The position numbers and the translations under genes were made by a program. Shown here one piece after another: positions 1 to 8,363 of a stretch of DNA of 47,865 nt. The notes below the pieces were generated by a model. The model ran no database searches and was not told the DNA's origin. It worked only from the letters and a program-made list of their open reading frames with translations. Source of the DNA: Xanthobacteraceae bacterium. GTDB taxonomy: Bacteria > Pseudomonadota > Alphaproteobacteria > Rhizobiales > Xanthobacteraceae. The stretch is taken from the NCBI GenBank assembly GCA_031291475.1, contig JARLIY010000003.1, forward strand, positions 1 to 47,865. The letters are read 5' to 3'. Position 1 is the first letter of the stretch, and each line of letters starts with the position of its first letter.

Positions 1-35
1 GTGCACCGGATGCTTCTTTCATTCACAGTTTGTTC

Positions 36-66
36 TTGCTTTGTACCAAAAAATCCGATGTATGAT
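36..66 (+). promoter_or_regulatory. Possible sigma70-type promoter upstream of RNase T2
   Basis: TTGCTT (36-41) and TATGAT (61-66) are separated by 19 bases, in a stretch more AT-rich than its surroundings. The -10 hexamer is close to consensus but the spacer is long, and the -35 is weak. The inferred start point would lie around 73, just ahead of the ATG at 90. Confidence 0.25.
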
Positions 67-89
67 AGTTGGTCGCGTTTGGGGTTCAC

Positions 90-767
90 ATGATCAGGTT
101 TGGTTTTGCACCCGCGTTAGCGGCGTTGCTGTTATTCGCCGCTTTGCCGCAAGCGCCGGCGCAGGACGCGCGGCAAAATGCGCCCGGGCAATTCGATTTC
201 TACGTCCTGTCGCTGTCCTGGTCGCCGTCCTTCTGCGCGGCCGCAGTCGAGCGCGACAGCAGCCGGGGGCCGACGCTCCAATGCGGCGCGCGGCCCTATT
301 CATTCGTCGTCCACGGGCTGTGGCCGCAATACGATCGGGGATTTCCGGAATATTGCCAGGTGCCCGCGCCGCGCCTCGATCGCAGCATCGTATCCTCCAT
401 GCTCGATCTGATGCCGGCGCCGCATCTGGTGTTCAACGAATGGGACAAGCACGGCACCTGCTCGGGGCTTCCGGCGCGCGCCTATTTCGAAGTCGTGCGC
501 AAAGCGCGCGCGGTGGTGAAAATCCCGCCCGAATATGTCGATCTGGAAGAACCGCTGAACGTCACGCCGGTCGCGGCCGAGGAGGCTTTCGTCAAAGCCA
601 ATCCGGAGCTGTCGCGCAACGGCATGGCGATCGGTTGCGACAAGAAGCGGTTGACCGAGGTGAGAATCTGCCTTTCCAAGGAGCTTAAGTTCCACGATTG
701 CGCCGAGATTGCCCGGCGCAGCTGCACGCGGGACCAATTGCTCATGCCGCCGCAGCGCGGCGGCTAA
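90..767 (+). CDS. Ribonuclease T2 family protein, secreted
   Basis: Endoribonuclease that cuts single-stranded RNA through a 2',3'-cyclic phosphate intermediate. The two family signatures are intact: CAS I as HGLWPQ (about residues 75-80) and CAS II as EWDKHGTC (about 117-124), supplying both catalytic histidines and the glutamate. The first 25 residues form a signal peptide with a hydrophobic core ending in PAQ before DAR, so the enzyme should act in the periplasm or outside the cell. Several cysteines fit the disulfide-bonded fold. I chose the ATG at 90 because it starts directly at the signal peptide; a TTG at 69 in the same frame would add seven unneeded residues. About 225 residues is normal for bacterial RNase T2 (RNase I type). 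A role in scavenging extracellular RNA is inferred from the family. Confidence 0.9.
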   Translation: MIRFGFAPALAALLLFAALPQAPAQDARQNAPGQFDFYVLSLSWSPSFCAAAVERDSSRGPTLQCGARPYSFVVHGLWPQYDRGFPEYCQVPAPRLDRSIVSSMLDLMPAPHLVFNEWDKHGTCSGLPARAYFEVVRKARAVVKIPPEYVDLEEPLNVTPVAAEEAFVKANPELSRNGMAIGCDKKRLTEVRICLSKELKFHDCAEIARRSCTRDQLLMPPQRGG

Positions 768-823
768 GCTTCGCGGCGCCCCATCATTGAAGGCAGGCCT
801 GCGACGTTGTTAGTTCTGAGGCG

Positions 824-1699
824 ATGAATTATCGCCACGCCTTCCACGCCGGCAATTTCGCCGATGTTCACAAGCACAGCGTGTTGGCGCGCATCCTTGT
901 TTATCTGCGCGCCAAGCCCGCGCCCTTTCGGGTCATCGATACGCATGCCGGCTCGGGCCGCTACGACCTGTTGGCGCCGGAGGCGAGCCGCGGCGGCGAG
1001 TGGCAGGCGGGGATCGGCCGGGTTTGGCAGGCGGCGAGGGAGGGAGCAACGCCGCCGCTTCTTTCGCCCTATCTCGAGGCGGTCGCCGCGCTCAATCCCG
1101 ACGGCAGGCTGCGGGCCTATCCCGGCTCACCGCTCATTGCGCAACATCTGCTGCGGCCGCAGGACCGCCTCATCGCCTGCGAACTCGAGCCGCGCGCCGG
1201 CGCTGCGCTCGCCAACGCGCTGCGCGGTGACGCTCGCGCCAAGGCGATTTCGATCGACGGCTGGACCGCGCTCGGGGCCAATGTGCCGCCCAAAGAGCGC
1301 CGCGGTCTTGTCCTCATCGACCCGCCCTTCGAGGACACGGCTGATTTCGCGCTTTTGTCGAACGCGCTTGCCGCCGCCTACCGGAAATGGCCAAACGGCA
1401 TCTATCTGTTGTGGTACCCGATCAAGGAGCGGGAGGCGCCGGACGCGCTGGCACAGCGGCTCAAGCGGCTCGGCATACCCGATCTGCTCCGCTCCGAGCT
1501 GACGCTTGGCCTCCCGCGCGCCGGCGCAGGCCTGGTCGGCTCCGGCCTGATCGCGGTCAATCCGCCCTTCACGCTGGAGCGGGATTTGCGAAGCTTCATG
1601 CCCGCGCTGGCCCGCATATTGTCGCCGGAGGTCGTGGTGCGGACCGACCGGCTGGCCGGCGAACGCCGGGCCGGCGGCGCCCCGGCGGACCGCCGGTAG
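824..1699 (+). CDS. rlmJ: 23S rRNA (adenine(2030)-N6)-methyltransferase RlmJ
   Basis: SAM-dependent methyltransferase that makes N6-methyladenine at position 2030 of 23S rRNA (E. coli numbering). The N-terminus MNYRHAFHAGNFADVHKH is the hallmark of RlmJ/YhiR. A Rossmann SAM-binding segment follows (VIDTHAGSGRYDL, about 38-49), and the N6-adenine motif IV is present as DPPFE (about 166-170). The 291-residue length is normal, slightly extended at the C-terminus by an Arg/Gly/Ala-rich tail. It stands alone between rnaseT2 and the cold-shock gene, with no obvious operon. The ATG at 824 starts directly at the conserved N-terminus. Confidence 0.93.
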   Translation: MNYRHAFHAGNFADVHKHSVLARILVYLRAKPAPFRVIDTHAGSGRYDLLAPEASRGGEWQAGIGRVWQAAREGATPPLLSPYLEAVAALNPDGRLRAYPGSPLIAQHLLRPQDRLIACELEPRAGAALANALRGDARAKAISIDGWTALGANVPPKERRGLVLIDPPFEDTADFALLSNALAAAYRKWPNGIYLLWYPIKEREAPDALAQRLKRLGIPDLLRSELTLGLPRAGAGLVGSGLIAVNPPFTLERDLRSFMPALARILSPEVVVRTDRLAGERRAGGAPADRR

Positions 1700-1756
1700 C
1701 CGACCACTTTTCCACACGCAAAAATTGGTCTAATTGACTCTTGCTGGCTTAGACGT

Positions 1757-1862
1757 TCCGCCTCCTGTGGGGGGCCGGCGGAGTGACTGAGGCCGCCGTA
1801 TGCGGCTGAAGCCTTGCCCGTGTGGATGTCCGGCCAAACCGTCGCGCCGTGGGGGCCGGCGG
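1757..1862 (+). promoter_or_regulatory. Structured leader of the cold-shock gene
   Basis: The 190-base gap before the cold-shock gene contains a TCCGCC / GGCGGA inverted repeat (1757-1762 with 1777-1782), a GCCGC-CGTAT-GCGGC hairpin (1792-1806), and a 12-base direct repeat GGGGGCCGGCGG at 1770-1781 and 1851-1862. Cold-shock mRNAs often have long structured 5' leaders that change fold with temperature; assigning that role here is inference. Confidence 0.35.
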
Positions 1863-1891
1863 TGAAGCAAGTACGGGGAAGGAGTTGCCCT

Positions 1892-2107
1892 ATGGCAATG
1901 ACCGGTACGGTCAAATTTTTCAATGGCGAGCGCGGATACGGGTTTATCAAGCCCGACGATGGGGGGCGTGATGTGTTCGTGCACATCACCGCGGTCGAAC
2001 GCGCCGGGCTGAAGTCGCTGATCGAGGGGCAGCGCATCAGCTTCGATGTCGAACCCGACAAGAAGGGCAAGGGTCCGAAGGCGGTCAATCTGGTCGTCAC
2101 CGGCTAG
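1892..2107 (+). CDS. Cold-shock protein, CspA family
   Basis: Single cold-shock (OB-fold) domain of 71 residues that binds single-stranded RNA or DNA. RNP1 reads RGYGFI and RNP2 reads VFVHI. The ending NLVVTG is typical of alphaproteobacterial CspA-like proteins. The ATG at 1892 has a good AAGGAG eight bases upstream (about 1879-1884). An in-frame upstream start at 1814 would add a non-conserved 26-residue extension and is unlikely. The gene has a long leader with inverted and direct repeats. A second, distinct cold-shock gene lies at 23,771. Confidence 0.92.
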   Translation: MAMTGTVKFFNGERGYGFIKPDDGGRDVFVHITAVERAGLKSLIEGQRISFDVEPDKKGKGPKAVNLVVTG

Positions 2108-2248
2108 GTGCATGATCCGGGAAACGGGACCCGGATTTCCGAAAACGGTCATGCTCCACTAAGAACGATGATGCGAACGGCGTTGCAAAGGCGCAGCGCC
2201 GGAAGTTCCAGCATTGCGGCTATGAACCGCGCAACCGGCGATTTTGTC

Positions 2249-2863
2249 ATGATGATCCTGCGTTCCGCTTTGCCCTCTCCATTCGGCCGCAAGGTAGCGA
2301 TCGCCTTGTCCGTGCTCGGCGTCGGCGACGTCAAGATCGAGCCCGCCGACACGATGGATCCGCGCGACACCGTGCGCGGGCAAAATCCGCTCGGCAAGAT
2401 TCCCGTGCTGATCACCGACGACGTCGGCGCGCTTTACGATTCGCGGGTGATCCTCGAATACCTCGACCATTACGCCGGCGGCGGCAAAATCATCCCGCGC
2501 GAAGCTCGACACCGCTTCGCCGCGTTGCGCTTGCAGGCGCTGTGCGACGGCATTCTCGATGCCTCGATCCTGACGATCTATGAAGGTCGCTGGCGGCCGT
2601 CCGAAAAGCACGAGACGAAATGGCTCGATCACCAGGCCGGCAAAGTCGAGCGTGCGCTGGCTGCGCTGGAAGCGGTGCCGCCGGCGCTCGATCCCGCTCC
2701 CGGCCTGCCCCATGTCGGGCAGATCGCGCTCGCCTGCGCGCTCGGCTATCGCGATTTCCGCTTCGGCGGCGCTTGGCGCGGCGATCATCCACGGCTTGTC
2801 GCCTGGCTCGATGGGTTTGCCGCACGCGTTCCGGCATTTGCCGCGACCGCTCCGAAGGCGTAG
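2249..2863 (+). CDS. Glutathione S-transferase family protein
   Basis: Thioredoxin-fold N-terminal domain beginning MILRSALPSPFGRKVAIAL, with the glutathione-binding cis-Pro segment GKIPVL and the YDSRVILEYLD segment, followed by the all-helical C-terminal domain. The Ser-Pro-Phe near the N-terminus is in the place of the usual catalytic Ser/Tyr/Cys. I placed the start at 2249 (an ATG-ATG pair) because the conserved domain begins there; the frame is open further upstream but that extension is not GST-like. About 204 residues is normal. The substrate cannot be told from sequence; family members conjugate or reduce electrophiles with glutathione. Confidence 0.85.
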   Translation: MMILRSALPSPFGRKVAIALSVLGVGDVKIEPADTMDPRDTVRGQNPLGKIPVLITDDVGALYDSRVILEYLDHYAGGGKIIPREARHRFAALRLQALCDGILDASILTIYEGRWRPSEKHETKWLDHQAGKVERALAALEAVPPALDPAPGLPHVGQIALACALGYRDFRFGGAWRGDHPRLVAWLDGFAARVPAFAATAPKA

Positions 2864-2912
2864 GGCGCGCGGCTGTTGCCGCCGCCGCTCCAACCTCTTG
2901 CAGTAACAAAAA

Positions 2913-2941
2913 GCCCCGGGCGATTAGGCCCGGGGCGTTTT
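2913..2941. terminator. Rho-independent terminator, probably bidirectional
   Basis: A perfect 9-bp GC stem GCCCCGGGC / GCCCGGGGC (2913-2921 with 2928-2936) with a six-base loop is followed by GTTTT and preceded by AAAAA. It sits between the plus-strand GST gene and the minus-strand outer-membrane gene, so it can serve both. Confidence 0.85.
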
Positions 2942-2982
2942 GCAACGTGTCTGCGCGACGGCAAGAATCTTGGAAGCTAGTC

Positions 2983-3642
2983 CTAGAAACGATAGTTGAA
3001 GCCGCCGCGGATCAGGCTGGTGTTGAACGAGACATTGTCGGTCGCGGCGCCGCAGCCGATGCCGCAATTGAACTTGCCAAGATCGACGTAAAGATATTCG
3101 GCCTTGGCCGTCCAGTTGCCGGCGATGGCGAATTCAAGGCCGGCGCCCAGCGTCCAGCCGGGGTTGGTGATGCTGCCGCCGCCGCCCGGTGTCGAGGCGT
3201 TGATGTTGCCGAACGCGCCGCCGCCGGTGATGTAGGGCATGAACCGGCCGGCTGCATAACCGACGCGCCCGCGCAGCGTTGAGAGCCACGAGTCGTTGGT
3301 GGTGCAGCCCGCAGGGCAGCCGGCGGTCGTGGTCGATCCGCGGATGCTGCTCCAGTCGATGTCGCCTTCGAGACCGAAGACCGCCTGGCCGTATTGGTAA
3401 TTGTAGCCGGCGGTGCCGCCGACGAGGCCGCCGGTCAAATTGTAGCTGCCGGCGGTATCCCAGGTTGACTGTCCGAATGCTCCGCCGCCATTCACGTCGA
3501 CATAGAAGCCGGTCCAGCTATAGGGCGGCGGCACAAAGGCCGGCGCCTTATAGTAATTGCCCGGAGCGGGGGGCAGATCGGCCGCTATTGCCGCGCCCGC
3601 CAACGCGATCAAGCCGAGCCCCGCAAGCACGAAACGCTTCAT
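2983..3642 (-). CDS. Outer-membrane beta-barrel protein (Omp25/Omp31-like)
   Basis: A 219-residue porin-like protein. The signal peptide MKRFVLAGLGLIALAGAAIAA is cleaved before DLPP, followed by a proline-rich linker (YKAPAFVPPPYSWTGFYV) and alternating amphipathic strands (GLVGGTAGYNYQ, GLEGDIDWS, WLSTLRGRVGYAAGRF, GWTLGAGLEFAIAGNWTAKAEYLYVDLG). It ends in RGGFNYRF with the terminal Phe that the BAM machinery recognises. The ATG at 3642 is preceded by GGAGG. The family is abundant in the outer membrane of rhizobia and Brucella; here it could give envelope stability or weak pore activity. An upstream in-frame start at 3783 would put about 47 residues ahead of the signal peptide and is rejected. 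Confidence 0.9.
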   Translation of the reverse strand: MKRFVLAGLGLIALAGAAIAADLPPAPGNYYKAPAFVPPPYSWTGFYVDVNGGGAFGQSTWDTAGSYNLTGGLVGGTAGYNYQYGQAVFGLEGDIDWSSIRGSTTTAGCPAGCTTNDSWLSTLRGRVGYAAGRFMPYITGGGAFGNINASTPGGGGSITNPGWTLGAGLEFAIAGNWTAKAEYLYVDLGKFNCGIGCGAATDNVSFNTSLIRGGFNYRF

Positions 3643-3900
3643 CACTAGACCTCCATTGCGATTAGGTCCTCGGATAGTATTCGCGATGGATTTTTGGTCT
3701 AGTGCAGGAAGGCCACACGGCATTTCTCTTTCAGGACAATATTGTGGCGAGAAATGACTTAGCTCCGTCACGTTTATAGTCAATTATGTCTTAAGGCAGA
3801 CGCAAAGATGGTTAAACGATCTATAATTTTGGCAAAATCAAAGTATAGGAACTTCGGCCGCAACCGATCTCCCGCCGGGCGCCGCGCCGCCGATGATCGC

Positions 3901-4488
3901 TCAGAAGCGGTAGTTGACCCCGAAGCGCAGCAGATTGGCGCTCAAGCCGTTGTTGACGCCCGTCGCCGCGTAATTGCTGCCGGCAAGATCGAGATAGAGC
4001 CACTCGGCCTTGGCCGACCAGTGTTGGGTAAAGCCGACTTCGACGCCGGCGCCGGCTACCAGGCCGAGGTTGGCGTGAGATTCGTTCAAGCCTGTATAGG
4101 CGCGCAGGTCGCCGTAACCGAGGCCGGCGGTGCCAAAGATGAGGACGTTGCCGAAGGTGACGCCGCCGCGTCCTCGCATTGTGGCGAACCATGGACTGGA
4201 GAATTCAATCGGCCCGACCGTCGCGTCCGCGGCGGACAAATTGACATCCGCCTCGGCGCCGAAAACGAACTGGCCGCGCTGCCAATTGTAGCCGCCCTCG
4301 ATTCCTCCGGCGAGGCCGGAGGGCTGCGGCGCAGCGTTGCTGACCCAGCCCCATTCGTAGGCCGCATTCGCCCCGATATAGGGACCGATCCAGCTGTAGG
4401 GACCGAGCGGCGAAGGCGCATAATATTCGGCGGCCGCAACGGCGCCCGTCATCGTCAGCAGGATCGCCAAACCCAGAACTGGTCTCAT
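3901..4488 (-). CDS. Outer-membrane beta-barrel protein, second copy
   Basis: A 195-residue beta-barrel of the same Omp25/31-like family as its downstream neighbour. The signal peptide MRPVLGLAILLTMTGAVAA is followed by AEYYAPSPLGPYSWIGPYIG, the short linker before strand 1. Strand signatures include GIEGGYNWQRGQFVFGAEAD, WFATMRGRGGVTFGNVLIFG and HWSAKAEWLYLDLAGSNY, and the protein ends LRFGVNYRF with terminal Phe. The two barrels are clearly diverged in mid-protein, so this is not a recent duplication. The start is the ATG at 4488, directly at the signal peptide. The 258-base gap to the next gene suggests a separate promoter for each. Confidence 0.88.
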   Translation of the reverse strand: MRPVLGLAILLTMTGAVAAAEYYAPSPLGPYSWIGPYIGANAAYEWGWVSNAAPQPSGLAGGIEGGYNWQRGQFVFGAEADVNLSAADATVGPIEFSSPWFATMRGRGGVTFGNVLIFGTAGLGYGDLRAYTGLNESHANLGLVAGAGVEVGFTQHWSAKAEWLYLDLAGSNYAATGVNNGLSANLLRFGVNYRF

Positions 4489-4833
4489 ACCGGCTTTCCA
4501 AAGGTCGGACGGGAAGCGCGGCAAAGAAAGGAGCGCGCCCGGTCGAGGACAGGGCCCGTCCCGGTCAGGGATTTATCGCGATTTCGAAGTTAACCGTTGG
4601 TGAAATGCTAAGGATACCAAGCTGTTATCCTTAAAAGATTCTGTAGAAACGGCGCCCCACGGCATGGCACTACCGCCGTCACCCCGCCCGTTCGGGGCAG
4701 GCTCATCTGCGCTCCGCCGCCCGGGCCCGCTCTGGCCCTGTGCCGCCGCAAACCCTACGTTCCGCTCGCGCGCCGCGTCCTTTGCCGGAAATCTTCCGGT
4801 AGCCGCCGCAGATTTTTCCGCAAGCCGGTCAAC
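4489..4833. other. Intergenic region between omp and uvrC
   Basis: 345 bases with no gene I can support. The half nearest the omp gene is AT-richer and probably holds its promoter. The other half has a CCCCGCCCGTTCGGGG-type hairpin near 4682-4698 and a perfect short inverted repeat CCGGAA-ATC-TTCCGG at 4785-4799, 35 bases before the uvrC start. Confidence 0.4.
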
Positions 4834-6885
4834 ATGAGCGTTCCGAAGAAAGACATCGAGCCCGAGATTGAGATCGTCGAGGAGGACGAGGAGGCAAGCC
4901 TTTTGCCCACCGACGAAGCCGAGGGCGAAGATCGAGCGGATCAGGCGGAGAGTTCGCTTGCCGCCGGCCGCGCGGCCATTCTCGGTGCCGTCAAGCACGC
5001 GCCGTCGCAGCCCGGTGTCTATCGCATGATCGATGCGCGCGGTGACGTGCTCTATGTCGGCAAAGCCAAGAACATCAAGAAACGCGTTGCCGCCTATGCC
5101 CGTTCGACCGGCCTCGACACCCGCATCGAGCGCATGCTGGCCTCGACGCGCGCGCTCGAATTCGTCGTCACCCGCACCGAGACCGAGGCGCTGCTGCTCG
5201 AGGCCAATCTGATCAAGCGCCTGCGGCCGCGCTTCAACGTGCTGCTGCGCGACGATAAATCGTTCCCCTACATCCTCATCACCTCGGACCACTGGGCGCC
5301 GCAAATCCTCAAGCATCGCGGCGCGCGCACGCGGCCGGGGCATTATTACGGGCCGTTCGCTTCAGTCTGGGCGGTCAACCGCACCATCAACGCGCTGCAG
5401 CGGGCGTTTCTGCTGCGGTCGTGCAGCAATCCGTTCTTCGAGAGCCGCACCCGGCCCTGCCTGCTCTATCAAATCAAGCGCTGCTCGGCGCCTTGCACCA
5501 ACGAGATCGATTTCAACGAATATGCGGCACTGGTGCGCGAAGCGAACGCATTCCTCTCCGGGCGCAGCAAGGCAGTCAAGGATGAGCTGGCCGGCGCGAT
5601 GGAGCAGGCGTCTCGCGCGCTCGATTTCGAGCGCGCCGCCGTCTATCGCGATCGCCTGGCGGCGCTGTCGGCGATCCAGTCGCATCAAGGCGTCAATCCG
5701 CGCGGCGTGGAGGAAGCCGACGTGTTTGCCCTGCATCAGCAGGGCGGCTTTGCCTGCGTGGAGGTGTTCTTCTTCCGCACCGGGCAGAACTGGGGTAACC
5801 GCGCTTATTTCCCCAGAGCCGACCAGTCGATATCGCCCGGCGAAATCCTCGGCGCATTCCTCGCCCAGTTCTACGACGACAAGCCATGCCCGCGGCTGGT
5901 CCTTATTTCCCATGACATCGACGACCGCGGGCTCTTGGCCGAGGCGCTCGCCACCAAGAGCGGACACAAAATCGAGGTGGTGGTGCCGCGCCGCGGCGAA
6001 AAGAAAGATTTGATCGAGCACGCGCTCGCCAATGCGCGTGAGGCGCTCGGCCGCAAGCTTGCCGAGACGTCTTCCCAGCAGCGCCTCTTGCGCCAACTCG
6101 CCGAAACCTTCGGCCTCAAGCAGGTGCCCCGGCGCATCGAAGTCTACGACAACAGCCACATCCAAGGCTCTAATGCGGTCGGTGCCATGATCGTCGCCGG
6201 CGCGGAGGGTTTCCGCAAACGTGACTATCGCAAGTTCAACATTCGCTCGGCGGAGCTTACGCCCGGCGACGATTTTGCCATGATGCGCGAAGTGCTCACG
6301 CGCCGGTTCAAACGGCTGCTCGCCGAAACGCCGCGTGACGCGCCCTCTCCCCTTGTCGGAAAGGGTGGCGAGCCGCAAAGCGGCGAGCCGGGTGAGGGGG
6401 CTGCGCCGCTGGACCTGGAAGATGGCGAATCGCCGTGGCCGGATCTCGTGCTGATCGACGGCGGGCAGGGCCAGCTCAATGCGGCGCGGGACGTCTTTGC
6501 CCAGCTCGGCATCGAGGTTCCGCTCGCCGCCATCGCCAAGGGGCCGGACCGCGATGCCGGCCGGGAGACGTTCTTTATTCCGGGTCGCGACTCGTTCAAG
6601 CTGCCGCCGCGCGACCCGGTGCTTTACTTCGTCGAGCGGTTGCGCGACGAGGCGCATCGCTTCGCGATCGGATCGCATCGGACGCGCCGCAAGCGAGATC
6701 TGCGCGAATCGGGCCTGCAGGAGATCGCCGGTATCGGGCCGACGCGAAAGCGCGCGTTGCTCCACCACTTCGGCACGCTCAAGGCGATCGAGCGCGCCTC
6801 GGTCACGGATCTGATGCATGTCGATGGTATCAGCGCCGAAACGGCGCGGCGCATCTACGAATTCTTCCACGAGGGAACTACGTGA
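4834..6885 (+). CDS. uvrC: Excinuclease ABC subunit C
   Basis: Nuclease subunit of UvrABC nucleotide-excision repair, cutting both sides of the lesion. Domains in order: an acidic N-terminal extension (about 1-45); GIY-YIG nuclease (about 60-140, GVYRMID...VLYVGKA); a cysteine quartet with spacing 12-8-4 (SCS...RPC...KRCSAPC), matching the Fe-S ligands of E. coli UvrC; the UVR domain ([21 protein letters not shown]); the RNase H-like C-terminal nuclease ([18 protein letters not shown]); and tandem helix-hairpin-helix ([17 protein letters not shown]). At 683 residues it exceeds the usual about 610 because of the N-terminal tail and an in-frame insertion of about 19 residues ([19 protein letters not shown]) encoded by a palindromic repeat at 6343-6400. 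The insertion lies in a loop that varies among homologs, so function is probably kept. pgsA follows 109 bases downstream. Confidence 0.97.
   Translation: MSVPKKDIEPEIEIVEEDEEASLLPTDEAEGEDRADQAESSLAAGRAAILGAVKHAPSQPGVYRMIDARGDVLYVGKAKNIKKRVAAYARSTGLDTRIERMLASTRALEFVVTRTETEALLLEANLIKRLRPRFNVLLRDDKSFPYILITSDHWAPQILKHRGARTRPGHYYGPFASVWAVNRTINALQRAFLLRSCSNPFFESRTRPCLLYQIKRCSAPCTNEIDFNEYAALVREANAFLSGRSKAVKDELAGAMEQASRALDFERAAVYRDRLAALSAIQSHQGVNPRGVEEADVFALHQQGGFACVEVFFFRTGQNWGNRAYFPRADQSISPGEILGAFLAQFYDDKPCPRLVLISHDIDDRGLLAEALATKSGHKIEVVVPRRGEKKDLIEHALANAREALGRKLAETSSQQRLLRQLAETFGLKQVPRRIEVYDNSHIQGSNAVGAMIVAGAEGFRKRDYRKFNIRSAELTPGDDFAMMREVLTRRFKRLLAETPRDAPSPLVGKGGEPQSGEPGEGAAPLDLEDGESPWPDLVLIDGGQGQLNAARDVFAQLGIEVPLAAIAKGPDRDAGRETFFIPGRDSFKLPPRDPVLYFVERLRDEAHRFAIGSHRTRRKRDLRESGLQEIAGIGPTRKRALLHHFGTLKAIERASVTDLMHVDGISAETARRIYEFFHEGTT
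6343..6400 (+). repeat. Dispersed palindromic repeat inserted in frame inside uvrC
   Basis: The 58 bases have an outer CCCTCTCC / GGTGAGGG stem, an inner GCCGC-AAA-GCGGC hairpin, and a CCCCTT...AAGGG arm. This matches, from memory, a short palindromic repeat scattered in intergenic DNA of Bradyrhizobium-like genomes. Read as protein it gives Gly/Pro/Glu-rich sequence with no counterpart in other UvrC proteins. Its footprint keeps the reading frame. Confidence 0.75.
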
Positions 6886-6994
6886 TCGAACCTCAGTGTC
6901 ATCGGCGGGCAGGGGCTTTTGACGCGGATGCCGCGCGGCAGGCATGCGACGTTAGCCCCTGTCAGGCGAGGCTTCGCGGCGTTATGGTAACAGC

Positions 6995-7615
6995 ATGAAC
7001 GCAACGACCACGGGCACCGGCCGGCTGCGCGCGCATCCGCTCGCGCTTCCCAACATCCTGACCTATGGCCGCATCGTCGCCATACCGATCGTCGTCAGCT
7101 GCATGTTCTGGCAAAACATCCTGCATGGCGATCTCTGGCTGCGCTGGGTGGCGCTTGCCGTTTTTATCGCTGCAGGTGTGTCCGATTTTCTCGACGGCTA
7201 TTTTGCCCGCATCTGGGCCCAGCAATCTTCGCTGGGCCGCATGCTCGACCCGATCGCCGACAAGCTGCTGGTCGCATCCTGTCTGTTGATGCTGGCCGCC
7301 GAGAAGACCATCCACGGCTGGGCGTTGTTTGCCGCCGTCGTCATCCTCTGCCGCGAGATCCTGGTCTCGGGCCTGCGCGAATATCTGGCGGAGCTGCGTG
7401 TCAGCGTGCCGGTGACGCGGCTCGCCAAATGGAAGACGACTTTGCAGCTCGTCGCCGTCGGCTTTCTCATCGCCGGCGAAGCCGGCGACGCCGTCGTCCC
7501 GGTGATCACCAAGATAGGCATCATGCTGTTATGGCTATCGGCATTGCTGACGCTTTACACCGGGTGGGACTATCTACAGGCGGGGCTGCACCACCTGACC
7601 CGGGAGGATGCGTGA
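6995..7615 (+). CDS. pgsA: CDP-diacylglycerol-glycerol-3-phosphate 3-phosphatidyltransferase
   Basis: Inner-membrane enzyme for the committed step of phosphatidylglycerol synthesis: CDP-diacylglycerol plus glycerol-3-phosphate gives phosphatidylglycerophosphate and CMP. The CDP-alcohol phosphotransferase motif is complete in FLDGYFARIWAQQSSLGRMLDPIADK (D-G-x2-A-R-x8-G-x3-D-x3-D). About five or six hydrophobic segments span 206 residues, normal for PgsA. The N-terminus LPNILTYGRIVAIPI is the standard start of the family. The gene overlaps moaD by four bases (GTGA), so the two are probably translated together. Another CDP-alcohol transferase lies at 25,870; this copy has the better match to classic PgsA. 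Confidence 0.9.
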   Translation: MNATTTGTGRLRAHPLALPNILTYGRIVAIPIVVSCMFWQNILHGDLWLRWVALAVFIAAGVSDFLDGYFARIWAQQSSLGRMLDPIADKLLVASCLLMLAAEKTIHGWALFAAVVILCREILVSGLREYLAELRVSVPVTRLAKWKTTLQLVAVGFLIAGEAGDAVVPVITKIGIMLLWLSALLTLYTGWDYLQAGLHHLTREDA

Positions 7616-7863
7616 AGCTTCTCTACTTCGCCTGGGTGCGCGAGCGCGTGGGCAAAACGGAAGAGCGAATCGATCCGCCGGCCGGTATTGCGACCGTCGG
7701 CGACCTCATGGCCTGGCTGGCGCGCCGCGACGAACAATATGCCCACGCGTTCGAGAACGCCAAGGTGATCCGCGCGGCCATCGACCACCGCCATGTGCAG
7801 CCGGACGCGGCGATCGCCGGCGCAAGCGAGATCGCGTTCTTTCCACCCATGACCGGCGGTTGA
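7612..7863 (+). CDS. moaD: Molybdopterin synthase sulfur carrier subunit MoaD
   Basis: Small ubiquitin-like protein (83 residues) ending in the Gly-Gly that is converted to a thiocarboxylate and gives sulfur to precursor Z (cPMP). The GTG start at 7612 overlaps the pgsA stop as GTGA; the conserved N-terminus VKLLYFAWVRERVG begins exactly there. The tail EIAFFPPMTGG is diagnostic. It is followed seven bases later by moaE, so the two subunits of molybdopterin synthase are co-expressed. Confidence 0.93.
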   Translation: MKLLYFAWVRERVGKTEERIDPPAGIATVGDLMAWLARRDEQYAHAFENAKVIRAAIDHRHVQPDAAIAGASEIAFFPPMTGG

Positions 7864-7870
7864 GGGCGCG

Positions 7871-8362
7871 ATGCCGATGACCACGCTCATTCGTCTTCAG
7901 CGCGAGCCCTTCGACGTCGCTGCCGAAGCGGCGCAGATGGCACACGGCCGCACCGATATCGGCGCGCTCGTCACCTTCACCGGCATTTGTCGCGCCGACG
8001 AGGGCGGCGAGCCGATCGGGGCGCTGACGCTGGAACATTATCCGGGCATGGCGGAAGCGGAAATCGCCCGCCACGTCGAGGAAGCGAGTGCACGCTGGCC
8101 GCTTTTGGGCGTGACGGTCATTCATCGCTGTGGGCGCATTCTGCCGGGCGAGGTCATCGTGTTGGTGGCGACGGCGTCGCGCCATCGCGAGGCGGCATTC
8201 GCCGCGGCTTCGTTTCTCATAGATTATCTGAAGACCCGCGCGCCGTTCTGGAAGCAGGTGCAAACCCGCACGGGAACCTCGTGGATCGATGCCAAGGCCA
8301 TCGATGAAGCCGCGGTCCAGCGCTGGGCCGGGCGGCCGCCCGAGCGCGAAGCCGCGAAGTAA
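7871..8362 (+). CDS. moaE: Molybdopterin synthase catalytic subunit MoaE
   Basis: Large subunit that inserts two sulfurs into cPMP using MoaD thiocarboxylate. The motifs are present: GALVTFTGICR, LTLEHYPGMAE, VIHRCGRILPGE, and the active-site region with Lys at KTRAPFWKQ. The 163-residue length is slightly long, with a short charged C-terminal tail. It ends two bases before the stop of the converging molybdopterin oxidoreductase. The cytoplasmic enzyme is an (MoaD-MoaE)2 heterotetramer. Other moa genes are not in the window. Confidence 0.95.
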   Translation: MPMTTLIRLQREPFDVAAEAAQMAHGRTDIGALVTFTGICRADEGGEPIGALTLEHYPGMAEAEIARHVEEASARWPLLGVTVIHRCGRILPGEVIVLVATASRHREAAFAAASFLIDYLKTRAPFWKQVQTRTGTSWIDAKAIDEAAVQRWAGRPPEREAAK

Positions 8363-8363
8363 C

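Noticed and set aside
5362..6945. Long minus-strand ORF (527 codons) opposite uvrC
   Set aside because: Antisense shadow; no motif, and uvrC is certain.
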